Below, piece by piece: positions 24,928 to 34,357 of a stretch of DNA of 55,923 nt. Below the pieces are notes generated by a model, which saw nothing but the letters and a program-made list of their open reading frames with translations, did no database searches and was not told where the DNA came from. This DNA is from Vitreoscilla sp. (GTDB lineage Bacteria > Pseudomonadota > Gammaproteobacteria > Burkholderiales > Neisseriaceae), in assembly GCA_030150505.1 (NCBI GenBank), contig JASLFS010000060.1:1-55923 (forward strand), in the 5' to 3' direction. Position 1 is the first letter of the stretch; every line of letters starts with the position of its first letter. The translations under genes were made by a program, and so were the position numbers.

Positions 24928-27759
24928 ATGAGAAATATCTTCATTGCATTAGGTGAGGCTGCGCAATATCGAGTTAAATGTTTTCAAGCCGAAAGTGAAA
25001 TAAGGTTTCATGATAGTACCTCGTGGAATGATTATGTATTTGTACTTCCAAGTATTGATGACTCGGGATTAGATGAAGAGTTAGATTATACCGATACAAA
25101 CACACTGTATATGCCGCCATTTGATATCAAAAATGCTTTGGTTTCTCTGCAAAAAAATCCTTGGTTAGCTGATTTACGTAAGTATTTAGAATACTGTAAA
25201 AATTATCTAGAAGATAATGAAGAGCCTAATTCTGAATATATCCCTAAGTTGTTGTATCGATTGCATCATTTGAATACAATTCGTCAATTACTAATGATGA
25301 TTGAAAAAAAAGTTAGCTTAATTCAAATGGATACGAATGCAACAATTGTTTTGAATATATTCGTAGATTTACAAAACCCGTCTATTGCAGCATGTTTGGC
25401 TGATATTACTGTCCAAATTCGTCATTTATATCCTAAGCCATATTATTCTATACAACTGTATATTGATATTCCCGATACTTCAGAGATTAGTTCTTATCAT
25501 GGAGCTCAGGTTTTCTCTGCGTTGCAAACAGTTGAAATGCTTAAAACAAAGCAATGGCATCCTGAAAATATTTTGAATCCATTATTATTGGAAGTTCCAA
25601 AAAAATGGTTTGATAGCTGCATTTTTTTAGATAGATCTGATGTTGTTGAGCAGTTAAGGAACGATGTATATAAAGAAAAAAAATTACTTCATCCTTTAAG
25701 CGCATTAATTCTTAGAAAGTCTTTTGGTAATTCTCATTTACGCGGGGAAGAAGATGTTGATGAGTTCTCTACCTATAACGTATTGGATATTTCTTTAAAT
25801 CGAAAAAGTATCAGTGACGAAGTAGTTACTTTAACACTTCAAAATGTTTTAAGTTACACTCAAAACTGGTCATTTAATCAACAGGAATACAATCAGGAAG
25901 AAACATTTAAAGTTTCATGTGATGACGAGTGGTATTTAAGCGATCCTTATTTATTGGGTGATGTTGAAACACCTAGACGTCTTGGGATCTTGAGTAAAAA
26001 ATGGGATGCAATATCTGATGTTTGGAACCATTATAGCGATATTTGGCTTGAGGATTTAAAGAAAGCTAGTCCAAATGAGCGATTGGATTTGGCAATTCAG
26101 CAATATGAAAATTTTTATGCAACGGGATTTAGATTAGCTGGCGTTCAAAATTTCTATGGTCAGCTACATGATGACATTCCTGTTTTAGCGAAATTGGTTG
26201 CTGAAAGAGTTGAGACGGATCTATTGAACCAATGGAAGACGCAAAGTCCATTTTCATTAATGCCACAAGCACTGCAGGAAGTCTTATCTTATCTGGAAAA
26301 TAAATTGACTTTGTACAATGAAAAACTTGCCAGTATTAGCCAAGAAGTTTTTCATAGTAAAGCAATTGTGGATGAATTGCGGGATAAGCCGAAACAATTT
26401 ATTTCAAGCAGCCGCCGATGGTATGAGATGGATGAGTGGCAGAAGCTAGAAAAAGCTTTGCTTGATTATTACTCAGGAAATACACAGCAATATAGCTATT
26501 CTTTTGCTCTTAATTACTTAAAAGCATTGCATTCAGAAATAGAACAATTGATAAGCAGTTGTGAGGCTTGTCTTGTTGAGTTTTCTTCTTTGAATCAGAA
26601 GATTAGTAGAGGTGGTAATAGTTTAAATCAAGCCAAAGCTCAATTACAAGGTGAGTTTTCTGAAGAGTATGGTGTCCATATGATTGGACAAATACCCCTT
26701 AGAGCAGAATTGCCATTAGAGTACTTGAAATCATTATTACATCCTGCATTTATTCATGGACTTGCGCAACAATTTGATAGACATATACATGAAGAAGCTA
26801 CTTTGGATGGGTTAGTGGGATTTTTAACTGGTCAGAAAAATCGTGATTTGTTAGATCAGTTAAGTGATGTCATCAGAAAAGAATCAAAAAGTGAAGAGCA
26901 AGATGATTCTGTTGAAAGTGGCGAGGAGATGTATAAACAAATATTACCAGCAGATTTAGCTGTCATGAGGCAGGCTATTAGCGAGTTTTATGAGCAAGTC
27001 ATGAGTTCCGACATTGTGAGTAAAGATAGTTGTTGTGTATTGTTATTGTCTGAAAATATGCATTTCATAATTGAAAATAATGAAAATATTTATAAGTTAA
27101 TAAAATTGGTTAATGATAACCTTCATAAGATTAGTACTTCTAAGCAGCCAGATCAGCTAACATTTGTTGCAATGAATAAAGTAGAAGTAGATGATTTGCC
27201 TGAGATTTCAGATTTACGAATGGCTTATCAAAAAGAATTGAATAAACTGGGTACTGAAAAAGGTTTGTTTATGCTCCAAGGTGTTTTTCATCAGTGTAAT
27301 TGGTTATCGATACTCAGTGGTGGAAATAAATATAAAATGCACAATGATAAAAAACGCCAAACCTTATTATTAGCTTATTTTTTAAATATATTAACACTAG
27401 AGAATGATAAATATATCATTAAGTTAAATGACTACTTGGTGATAGAGGCAGGCGATAAATGGTATTCTGCTTATGAATTAGTTGAAAATGATGCTATCTG
27501 GTTTATCTTATATGATAAAATGATGCAATTTCTGCAGAAAGAATATTCAAAAGAAAATCATTCGTCATTAAAATTAGATGTTTTAAATGCAAAATTATTT
27601 TTGCAAAAATGTATTAATGAAATTAAAGAAGCTTATGAGATTAGTGATGATAATGGGGATTTGTCTATGCAATATAAAAAAGCAGGAATTTATCTCCCAT
27701 GGGCAAGAGCTGCAAGTTATGTTGCAAAACAACTAAATACCATGGTTATTGGGAGGTAA
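24928..27759 (+). CDS. Unknown 943-residue protein, possible degenerate tubulin-like protein
   Basis: I do not recognise an established family with confidence. It is soluble, with no signal peptide or clear membrane helix. Residues 4-17 (IFIALGEAAQYRVK) resemble the opening strand-loop-helix of bacterial tubulin-like proteins, which normally read IGLGGTG there. Residues 138-160 (IVLNIFVDLQNPSIAACL) occupy the place of their GGTGSG loop but lack the glycines. HGAQVFSALQTVEMLK (191-206) resembles the following conserved helix. The middle and C-terminal parts are helix-rich and acidic, with no motif I can name. The small GTPase gene starts 22 bp downstream, so the two probably act together. Ribosome site AGGGATTGGA is plausible. 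The tubulin link is inference from pattern, not shown. Confidence 0.75.
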   Translation: MRNIFIALGEAAQYRVKCFQAESEIRFHDSTSWNDYVFVLPSIDDSGLDEELDYTDTNTLYMPPFDIKNALVSLQKNPWLADLRKYLEYCKNYLEDNEEPNSEYIPKLLYRLHHLNTIRQLLMMIEKKVSLIQMDTNATIVLNIFVDLQNPSIAACLADITVQIRHLYPKPYYSIQLYIDIPDTSEISSYHGAQVFSALQTVEMLKTKQWHPENILNPLLLEVPKKWFDSCIFLDRSDVVEQLRNDVYKEKKLLHPLSALILRKSFGNSHLRGEEDVDEFSTYNVLDISLNRKSISDEVVTLTLQNVLSYTQNWSFNQQEYNQEETFKVSCDDEWYLSDPYLLGDVETPRRLGILSKKWDAISDVWNHYSDIWLEDLKKASPNERLDLAIQQYENFYATGFRLAGVQNFYGQLHDDIPVLAKLVAERVETDLLNQWKTQSPFSLMPQALQEVLSYLENKLTLYNEKLASISQEVFHSKAIVDELRDKPKQFISSSRRWYEMDEWQKLEKALLDYYSGNTQQYSYSFALNYLKALHSEIEQLISSCEACLVEFSSLNQKISRGGNSLNQAKAQLQGEFSEEYGVHMIGQIPLRAELPLEYLKSLLHPAFIHGLAQQFDRHIHEEATLDGLVGFLTGQKNRDLLDQLSDVIRKESKSEEQDDSVESGEEMYKQILPADLAVMRQAISEFYEQVMSSDIVSKDSCCVLLLSENMHFIIENNENIYKLIKLVNDNLHKISTSKQPDQLTFVAMNKVEVDDLPEISDLRMAYQKELNKLGTEKGLFMLQGVFHQCNWLSILSGGNKYKMHNDKKRQTLLLAYFLNILTLENDKYIIKLNDYLVIEAGDKWYSAYELVENDAIWFILYDKMMQFLQKEYSKENHSSLKLDVLNAKLFLQKCINEIKEAYEISDDNGDLSMQYKKAGIYLPWARAASYVAKQLNTMVIGR

Positions 27760-27781
27760 TACACAAAAAAGGAATCCAAGG

Positions 27782-28318
27782 ATGTTTGACCATAAAATAG
27801 TAATAACAGGTCCAGTAGGCGTTGGAAAAACGACAGCCATTGAGTCATATAGCAGTAAACCTGTTGTGAGAACAGATGTAAAGCCTAGCGATGATGTTGT
27901 CGATTTTAAATCAAGTACGACAGTCGCTATGGATTATACATCTGTTGAATTAGATAACGAAACAAAAATCCATTTATATGGAACGCCAGGCCAAGAACGA
28001 TTTGATTTTATGTGGGGTATCTTGGGCATGGGGTGTATGGGGTTAATTATATTAGTTGATTATGATGAACAAGGGATTTCTAATCAGTTAGATAAGTATG
28101 TTAACGCTTTTAAAGAGTTAGTTGTCAAAGTTCCAACGGTTATTGGTGTTAATCGTATTCCAGAAGATATACCTGAAGATTCTATTACTAAGCCATATTA
28201 TGATTATTTAAAAGAGAATCATTTAGCTCATGTTAATGTGATGCCAATAGATGCTCGAGATGGTAGTAATGTAGAAAAGATGGTTGTCTCTTTGTTATTA
28301 GCAGATGTTTTGATTTAA
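27782..28318 (+). CDS. Small Ras-like GTPase (MglA / SRPRB-like group)
   Basis: This 178-residue G-domain protein has G1 GPVGVGKT at 10-17, a Thr pair for switch I at 46-47, G3 GTPGQERF at 67-74 with the catalytic Gln71, a non-canonical G4 VNRIPED at 123-129 in place of NKxD, and DARD at 157-160 as G5. This pattern resembles the bacterial MglA- and Cvn-type switches rather than translation GTPases. The start at 27782 has AAGGA upstream; a TTG start at 27749 is less likely. It shares an operon with the 943-aa gene. No roadblock/LC7 regulator is next to it, which is unusual for such GTPases. Confidence 0.88.
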   Translation: MFDHKIVITGPVGVGKTTAIESYSSKPVVRTDVKPSDDVVDFKSSTTVAMDYTSVELDNETKIHLYGTPGQERFDFMWGILGMGCMGLIILVDYDEQGISNQLDKYVNAFKELVVKVPTVIGVNRIPEDIPEDSITKPYYDYLKENHLAHVNVMPIDARDGSNVEKMVVSLLLADVLI

Positions 28319-28340
28319 ATTGTTTTTGTTTTTGAAAAAT

Positions 28341-28374
28341 AAAGGCCTTAATTAAATAATTAATTAAGGCCTTT
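28341..28374. terminator. Strong hairpin terminator between the GTPase gene and hemF
   Basis: Arms AAAGGCCTTAATTA and TAATTAAGGCCTTT pair over 14 bp around a 6-nt loop. The minus-strand side runs into TTTATTTTTC, so it is best as the hemF terminator, but it lies between convergent genes and may serve both. Confidence 0.8.
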
Positions 28375-28477
28375 ACCACATACACACAGAATAGGTTTGC
28401 ATCTAAGAGATGCAGAAATAATTATAACTATTTGCAGTATATAAGAATTGATTTATATCATGCTTTGTTGTGCAATA

Positions 28478-29386
28478 TTATTGTTGAAGCCATTTTTGAG
28501 GTTGTAAAAAGGTTGCTAGTTTTCCTTCTGGGCTTGTAGGATCAATTTGATATTGATATTCAAACCTAGCTAAGGGTGGGAGTGACATGAGTATTGATTC
28601 TGTTCTTCCTCCACTTTGTAAACCAAATAGTGTGCCTCTATCCCAAACTAAATTAAATTCAATGTATCTTCCACGGCGATACAGTTGAAAATCTCGTTCT
28701 CTTTCCGTAAATGGAATGTCTTTTCTTTGCTGAATAATAGGGAGGTAAGCTTGTAAGTAGCCGTTGGCAACATCTTGAATGAATTGTAAGCATTTTTCAA
28801 AAGGCCATTGGTTTAAATCATCAAAGAAAAGTCCACCAATTCCTCTTGTTTCTTGGCGATGAGGCAAATAAAAATATTCATCGCACCATTGTTTATAGTT
28901 GGTATAAACATCTGATCCATACGGTTCACATAAATCATGTGCTACTTGATGCCAGTGCTGTACATCTTCTAAATAAGGATAGCATGGTGTTAAGTCGAAT
29001 CCACCGCCAAACCACCAAACAGGTTCTTGGTTGCTATCTTTTGGGTAAGCTATAAATAACCGAATATTAGCGTGGCTGGTCGGTAGATATGGATTTTGTG
29101 GATGCACCACTAATGATACGCCCATTGCTTCGTATGCTGAGCCGGCAAGTTCTGGTTTTCTTGTTGATGCGGATGCTGGTAACTCGTTGCCTTTGACATG
29201 TGAAAAATTGACGCCAGCTTGTTCAAAGGTTGAGCCATTTTTTAAAATTCTAGTATGCCCATAGTTTTGTTTGTTTTGCCATTTATCAGTAATAAATTTA
29301 GCTTGGGTATCTTCCGCATTAAGTGCACTGCAAATATTTTCTTGTATTTGAAGAAATAGCGTGGCTAATTCTTGACTATTGATCAT
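28478..29386 (-). CDS. hemF: Oxygen-dependent coproporphyrinogen III oxidase HemF
   Basis: This 302-residue enzyme decarboxylates coproporphyrinogen III to protoporphyrinogen IX in haem synthesis, using O2. Recognition rests on VWWFGGGFDLTPCYPYLED and RGIGGLFFDDLNQWPFEKC. The C-terminal YRRGRYIEFNLVWDRGTLFG continues into GLQSGGRTESILMSLPP, the most conserved block. Length equals that of E. coli HemF (299). It is a single gene with AGGGA upstream of the ATG and a terminator behind. Its presence shows an aerobic or microaerobic lifestyle. Confidence 0.95.
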   Translation of the reverse strand: MINSQELATLFLQIQENICSALNAEDTQAKFITDKWQNKQNYGHTRILKNGSTFEQAGVNFSHVKGNELPASASTRKPELAGSAYEAMGVSLVVHPQNPYLPTSHANIRLFIAYPKDSNQEPVWWFGGGFDLTPCYPYLEDVQHWHQVAHDLCEPYGSDVYTNYKQWCDEYFYLPHRQETRGIGGLFFDDLNQWPFEKCLQFIQDVANGYLQAYLPIIQQRKDIPFTERERDFQLYRRGRYIEFNLVWDRGTLFGLQSGGRTESILMSLPPLARFEYQYQIDPTSPEGKLATFLQPQKWLQQ

Positions 29387-29572
29387 GGTTGAAATTGTCC
29401 CTATTTAAATTATTTTAATAAATTTGCCAATATTGTATATTATTTAAATTATATTAGAATATGTAAAAAGTACTTAGTTGTCGGTCATATTGTGTTATAT
29501 TGATAAAAAATATAAAAACTCTATCACATCAAAGATTTATATAAACAAAATTAAAATAAATAATAAGGATGG

Positions 29573-30298
29573 ATGTTTATAATGACCAAAAGAGTTACTA
29601 CTATCGGGATTAAAAGTCCTTTAACTAGGCAGTTGCAATTAGCGGCATCATGTTTGACTGATATTAATAAGGCTCAAGATTTATCATTGGCTTATGAATG
29701 GTTGGAAGATACAAGAAAAACTCAACCAGATGAAAAAGTTGATGGTTTAATGGGGTATTATTTTGAAGTATGTGAAGATATAGACCAAGCATTTTCATGC
29801 TATCAAGAAAATGGTGAAGGCAATAGCTATCTAGCCGATTTGCGATTGGCTTCAATATATGAATCAGTAGGGCATTTTGAAAATGCATTTTATTATTACC
29901 AATTAGCGATGGAAAAATTTGGTGATTCATTTTCATTATTAATGATGATTTACTATTTAGAGAAAAAATTAGTAGATTATGATGATTTTGATATCAAATT
30001 ATTAAAATCACTTTTGGATATTGCTATTAATGTTGAGCAAAATAATATTCAGCATAATAATGTTTATTATGATTTAATTCGTTATTTAGCACGATGTGAT
30101 GATACATTTTCTCAAAGATTTTTGTGTTGCCATTACTTGTATGTTGTGGATGATGAAGAAAAGAGTCAATATTGGCTTAATCGCTTGCAAAAAAATGATG
30201 ATACTTTTTCACAATCATTTTTTGGTGAATTAAAATGGCCTAAAACGAATCTAAACTATCAGTTGGAAGCAAAAAAAAAATCAGTGACGTACCATTAA
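29573..30298 (+). CDS. TPR/Sel1-like repeat protein of unknown function
   Basis: This 241-residue soluble protein has no signal peptide. At least two helix-turn-helix repeats are visible: LSLAYEWLEDTRKTQPDEKV and, around residues 85-110, DLRLASIYESVGHFENAFYYY, with the aromatic and small-residue spacing of tetratricopeptide repeats. The rest is acidic and helical with an unusual Asp/Tyr/Asn content. ATGs at 29573 and 29582 both follow AAGGATGG. It is a monocistron flanked by its own terminator and is visibly more AT-rich than its neighbours. It probably mediates protein contacts; no partner can be named. Confidence 0.7.
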   Translation: MFIMTKRVTTIGIKSPLTRQLQLAASCLTDINKAQDLSLAYEWLEDTRKTQPDEKVDGLMGYYFEVCEDIDQAFSCYQENGEGNSYLADLRLASIYESVGHFENAFYYYQLAMEKFGDSFSLLMMIYYLEKKLVDYDDFDIKLLKSLLDIAINVEQNNIQHNNVYYDLIRYLARCDDTFSQRFLCCHYLYVVDDEEKSQYWLNRLQKNDDTFSQSFFGELKWPKTNLNYQLEAKKKSVTYH

Positions 30299-30308
30299 TC
30301 TAATCAAT

Positions 30309-30340
30309 AAAAAAAACCGCATATTATATGCGGTTTTTTT
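30309..30340. terminator. Bidirectional Rho-independent terminator (TPR gene / tyrP-like)
   Basis: Arms AAACCGCATAT and ATATGCGGTTT form a stem with A-run before and T-run after. It separates two convergent genes. Confidence 0.88.
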
Positions 30341-30358
30341 ATAGCTAATAGTCAGTAA

Positions 30359-31558
30359 TTAACTGATAGAAGGAATAATTTTAAACATTTGTAACAACTG
30401 AGAGAGAATAATTAAGCACCCTAGTAAGAAAGCGATAATTAATCCAAAATAGCCACCAAAGACAACATAGTCATTATCATATTGTTTGTTGCGTTTTGCC
30501 CATACCATGGCAACAGGTAAAAATACAGCCAATATGGTTAATGCAATTGCTGCATATCCTAAAGCTGTGATGAATCCTTGAGGATAGAATAAGGCGAAAC
30601 CTAAGGGCGGAATGAAAGTGATAGTGGCTACTTGTAGGCGGTGATTAATGGTTTGATTTCTATGGAGTGAATCCGCTAGAAAATCAAATAGCCCAAGACT
30701 AACGCCTAAAAATGATGTAGCCAAGGCTAAGTCTGCAAAAACGCTAACAGTTTGGCTAACCATTGAAGTTTGTAATGATGTTTCTATGGAGGAGATAAAG
30801 CTGGCTAAATTACTATTTTGAATTAATTCACTTTGAGTAAAAATGCCTTGAATAGCGACTTGCCATAGGATATAGACAATTAGTGGGATAGCGGAGCCAC
30901 AAATGAGTATTTTTTTAAGGGCTTTAATGTCTTTGCCAACGTAATTGACAATCGATGGGATGCTGCCGTGAAAGCCGAATGAGGTGAATATAACTGGTAA
31001 TGAAGCAAATAATAAACCTTGTCCCATTGGTAAGGCGATTAGATTTGACATTTTTACATGAGGTAGTAGCAGAGCTAACATCACAACCAATGCAATGATT
31101 TTCAATGAAAACAATGCACGGTTTACTAAATCGACAGAATGCGTTCCTAGGGTAACAATAGCTGCTGCTAGAATAGTAAAACTAACTATACCTAAATAGC
31201 TTTGATTGCTATTGGTTAATTGATTAATTTTGTCATTTAGTTGACTACCGCCACCAGCTATATAGGCAGCACATAAGGCATAGAATAAAAATAGAACTGC
31301 AAAAGTTGCTAAAATACGACCATTTTTTCCTAAAAACTGTTGAGCCAGTGTATGTAAAGTTGCATTGCGCTCTGCATGTTGATGCACTTCAAGCATTAGC
31401 ATTGCAGTATAGCTCATCAATAACCAAATGCTAATCATGATTAGAGTGGCTGCAGTAAAGCCTATACCAGCAGAGGCAAGAGGTAGGGCAAGCATGCCGG
31501 CACCGATGGTCGTGCCAGCAATGATAAGAGTACTACCAAAAATTCTATTATTTTTCAT
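30359..31558 (-). CDS. tyrP: Aromatic amino acid transporter, TyrP/Mtr family
   Basis: This 399-residue inner-membrane protein of the HAAAP family has about eleven hydrophobic helices. The start RIFGSTLIIAGTTIGAGMLA and LPLASAGIGF are family signatures, and SFGFHGSIPSIVNYVGKD is the conserved block after helix 5. It imports tyrosine or tryptophan with protons; which one cannot be told by eye, and the TyrP name is by similarity of the N-terminus. It is a single gene with its own terminator and a short palindrome (31633-31648) about 75 bp upstream. Confidence 0.85.
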   Translation of the reverse strand: MKNNRIFGSTLIIAGTTIGAGMLALPLASAGIGFTAATLIMISIWLLMSYTAMLMLEVHQHAERNATLHTLAQQFLGKNGRILATFAVLFLFYALCAAYIAGGGSQLNDKINQLTNSNQSYLGIVSFTILAAAIVTLGTHSVDLVNRALFSLKIIALVVMLALLLPHVKMSNLIALPMGQGLLFASLPVIFTSFGFHGSIPSIVNYVGKDIKALKKILICGSAIPLIVYILWQVAIQGIFTQSELIQNSNLASFISSIETSLQTSMVSQTVSVFADLALATSFLGVSLGLFDFLADSLHRNQTINHRLQVATITFIPPLGFALFYPQGFITALGYAAIALTILAVFLPVAMVWAKRNKQYDNDYVVFGGYFGLIIAFLLGCLIILSQLLQMFKIIPSIS

Positions 31559-31632
31559 TAGACTGATGTATTTCGCAGAAATTAATTGTAGATGATTGAA
31601 TTATTAAATTATGTAAAGGAATGAGTATAACA

Positions 31633-31648
31633 CTTACCTAATGGTAAG
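31633..31648. promoter_or_regulatory. Short palindrome upstream of the tyrP-like gene
   Basis: CTTACC and GGTAAG pair perfectly around TAAT. It lies between the recN stop and the tyrP-like start, so it could be an operator or a small hairpin at the end of recN. It does not match the TyrR box (TGTAAA-N6-TTTACA). Confidence 0.3.
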
Positions 31649-31740
31649 CGGCTATTTTAGTACATTGGATTTTGGTGATAATAGCGAAAAGCATGATTAG
31701 CTGTTATCGTCATTATTTAAAAAAATAAGATTGAGAATTC

Positions 31741-33402
31741 TTAATCTGTTCCTAATGTACTTAATAATTCTTTAGCATGTTGTTTGGTTGTTTCGGTGAT
31801 AATTTCTCCGCCTAGCATTCGCGCAATTTCTTCGATACGATCTTGCTGGTTAAGTACTTTTATAGTACTGACAGTGAGTCCTTCAATATCTTGTTTACTC
31901 ACTTGCCATTGTTGATTGCCGCAAGCTGCTACTTGAGGTAAATGAGTAATGGCCAATACCTGATATCGTTTTCCTAATTGCTGTAATGCTTCACCAACGA
32001 CTTGAGCGACTCGACCACCGATGCCTGTATCGACTTCATCAAAAATTAATGTTGGAACGGTTGTTAATTCACTGGTTACAACTTGTAAAGATAAGCTAAT
32101 TCGAGATAGCTCACCACCAGATGCTACTTTATGCATTGGTTTTAGCTCACTGCCTCGGTTAGTGGCAACCATATATTGTATTTGCTCTAAACCATGAGAA
32201 GTTGGCTCGCATGGAAGAAGGGCAATATCAAAGCTTGCGCCTTGCATGGCCAATTTTTGTAAGCTAGTTGTTGTTTCTTGTGCTAACTTAGTTGCTGCCT
32301 TTTGGCGTTGCTTGGTTAACTTATTGGCACTGTCAAAATAGATGTTTTCTTTTTGTTGAGCATCTTTTTCAAGTTGTTGAATATCGCTGGCTGCTTGTAG
32401 GCTATCTAACTGCTCTTGTAAGTTAATTTGATAAGATAATAAATCTTCTGGTAGAAGTCGGTATTTTCTAGCAAGTTGATTAAGCGTTTGTAGACGTGAT
32501 TCTTGCTCTTCTAATTCGTTAGGATCAATCTCTGTATCGGCAATAATATCGCGCATGTTGGCAGTGATTTCACTTAATTCTGCTTCGATAGATTGTAATA
32601 GGCTGATGCTGTCACTAAAACGAGTGTCTAAATGTGCTAATGATGAAATATTTTGGCTTGATTGATAAAGTTGCGATTGTATACCGCCGTCTTCATCAAT
32701 TAGATATTCCACTTTTTGGGCTGCGCTGAGAATGTCTGCTGCATAAGCTAATGTATCATGGCGTTTATTTAATTCTGCCCATTCATTTTCTTGTAAGTTG
32801 GCTTGATTGAATTCATTAAGCTGCCATTCAATTCTCTCGCGCTCAATTTGAAGACTTTCTGCTTCATTTTGTGCTGTTAATAGCGCTTTTTTTGCTTGTT
32901 GCCATTGAGAAAAGGCTTGTTTAACTTCAGCAACGATTTGGTCATTAGCAGCAAACGAATCCAGTAATTCACGTTGTGTTGCTTCTTTGTTTAATGATTG
33001 ATGGGCATTTTGACCATGAATATCGACTAAGTCAGGGCCAATCATTTTAAGCTGAGCTAAAGTCACGGCTTGCTCATTAATGAAGTTCCGGCTTTTCCCT
33101 TTAATATCAATGATGCGGCGAATGCTTAATTCATTCTCTGTTGTTGATAAACCCAGTTCTTCTAGTTTGTTTTGTAGTTGGGGTAGTGAATCTATATCAA
33201 ATAAGGCAGAGAGTTGTGCTTCATTTGTGCCATGGCGTATTTGACTATAATCTGCTTTTCCGCCCAGGAGCAATCCGAGTGCGTCGAGAATAATAGATTT
33301 CCCGGCACCTGTTTCACCTGTTAATGTGGTAAATCCAGATTCAAAATTTAAATTTAATTGGTCAACAATGACGAAGTTACGTAAAGATAAAGCCAATAGC
33401 AT
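31741..33402 (-). CDS. recN: DNA repair protein RecN
   Basis: This 553-residue SMC-like ATPase helps repair double-strand breaks. Walker A GETGAGKS at residues 30-37 and FEVDTG-type Walker B LIFDEVDTGIGG near 455 flank a long coiled-coil region (about 150-370). The signature ASGGELSRISLSLQ is intact. The ATG at 33402 follows GGAA. It is 15 bp behind nadK on the same strand, a pairing common in beta- and gammaproteobacteria. SOS control cannot be judged because no LexA-type box stands out in the short gap. Confidence 0.94.
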   Translation of the reverse strand: MLLALSLRNFVIVDQLNLNFESGFTTLTGETGAGKSIILDALGLLLGGKADYSQIRHGTNEAQLSALFDIDSLPQLQNKLEELGLSTTENELSIRRIIDIKGKSRNFINEQAVTLAQLKMIGPDLVDIHGQNAHQSLNKEATQRELLDSFAANDQIVAEVKQAFSQWQQAKKALLTAQNEAESLQIERERIEWQLNEFNQANLQENEWAELNKRHDTLAYAADILSAAQKVEYLIDEDGGIQSQLYQSSQNISSLAHLDTRFSDSISLLQSIEAELSEITANMRDIIADTEIDPNELEEQESRLQTLNQLARKYRLLPEDLLSYQINLQEQLDSLQAASDIQQLEKDAQQKENIYFDSANKLTKQRQKAATKLAQETTTSLQKLAMQGASFDIALLPCEPTSHGLEQIQYMVATNRGSELKPMHKVASGGELSRISLSLQVVTSELTTVPTLIFDEVDTGIGGRVAQVVGEALQQLGKRYQVLAITHLPQVAACGNQQWQVSKQDIEGLTVSTIKVLNQQDRIEEIARMLGGEIITETTKQHAKELLSTLGTD

Positions 33403-33417
33403 AGATATTCCAATGTT

Positions 33418-34308
33418 TTAAACCAGTTGTTCGCCCCAATGCAGCTTATTTCTGAGCGTTTTGTAATATTGGTAATCAATAGGATGTAACACACGTAGTG
33501 GGTTGTGATGGCGATGAATGATGATTCTATCCATTGTTTGTAAGTCCATGTAGCTTTGACCATCAAAATGGATTCGTGCATCCATGCCTTTGGTCATTAG
33601 AACTTCGATTTCACAGGTATCACTAATTGCGATGGGGCGGTTAGTCATGGATTGCGGGCAAATGGGAACTAAAGTTAATGCTCGTAATGTTGATTGTAAA
33701 ATTGGACCGCCTGCTGCTAATGAGTATGCTGTAGAGCCTGTTGGTGTTGAGATGATTAATCCATCAGAGCGTTGGGTGTAAACGAATTCTTTGTTAATAA
33801 AAACTTCAAACTCAATCATTTGCCCTAAGCCGCCTCGGCTAATTACCACATCATTGAGTGCTAAGTGGGGTAATCCTAAATCTTGGTTATCACGAACAAT
33901 ATTGGTTTCTAATAAAATACGGTCTTCGGGCAGAAATTTGCCTCGTAACATTTGCGCAATGTCTTCAACCATGGAAGAGTGAGGTACTTGGGTTAGAAAT
34001 CCCAAACGACCTAAATTAATGCCAATTAAGGGGGTGCGGAAAGGTGCAATAATGCGTGCGACAGATAAGAATGTTCCATCGCCACCTAGTACTAAAACCA
34101 CGTGACAGCATTTGCCTAATTCATTTTTTTGCACAACTTCGCAATCTTGGAAGCGGGGCATTTGTTCAAAATCTTGTATGCCACCATGATCCAAGAAAAT
34201 ATTAAGATTCTCTTGCAACAGGTAATCAAGCAGAGCATTGACGGCAGTATGAATATCTGGAGTATTGGGTCGTATGACGATACCAATATTTTGAAATTGA
34301 CTGCTCAT
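33418..34308 (-). CDS. nadK: NAD kinase NadK
   Basis: This 296-residue enzyme phosphorylates NAD to NADP. It has GGDGT at 75-79, followed by LIGINLGRLGFLTQ and TPTGSTAYSLAAGGPIL, the three defining motifs. Length fits E. coli NadK (292). The ATG has AAAGG upstream. It sits between msrA and recN in a run of four minus-strand genes with gaps of 15-49 bp. NADPH supply for methionine sulfoxide repair gives a loose functional link to msrA. Confidence 0.95.
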   Translation of the reverse strand: MSSQFQNIGIVIRPNTPDIHTAVNALLDYLLQENLNIFLDHGGIQDFEQMPRFQDCEVVQKNELGKCCHVVLVLGGDGTFLSVARIIAPFRTPLIGINLGRLGFLTQVPHSSMVEDIAQMLRGKFLPEDRILLETNIVRDNQDLGLPHLALNDVVISRGGLGQMIEFEVFINKEFVYTQRSDGLIISTPTGSTAYSLAAGGPILQSTLRALTLVPICPQSMTNRPIAISDTCEIEVLMTKGMDARIHFDGQSYMDLQTMDRIIIHRHHNPLRVLHPIDYQYYKTLRNKLHWGEQLV

Positions 34309-34357
34309 AAATGCTTAGCCTTTATTAGGGTGTTAAAACTATGCTGCGAATATAGCA

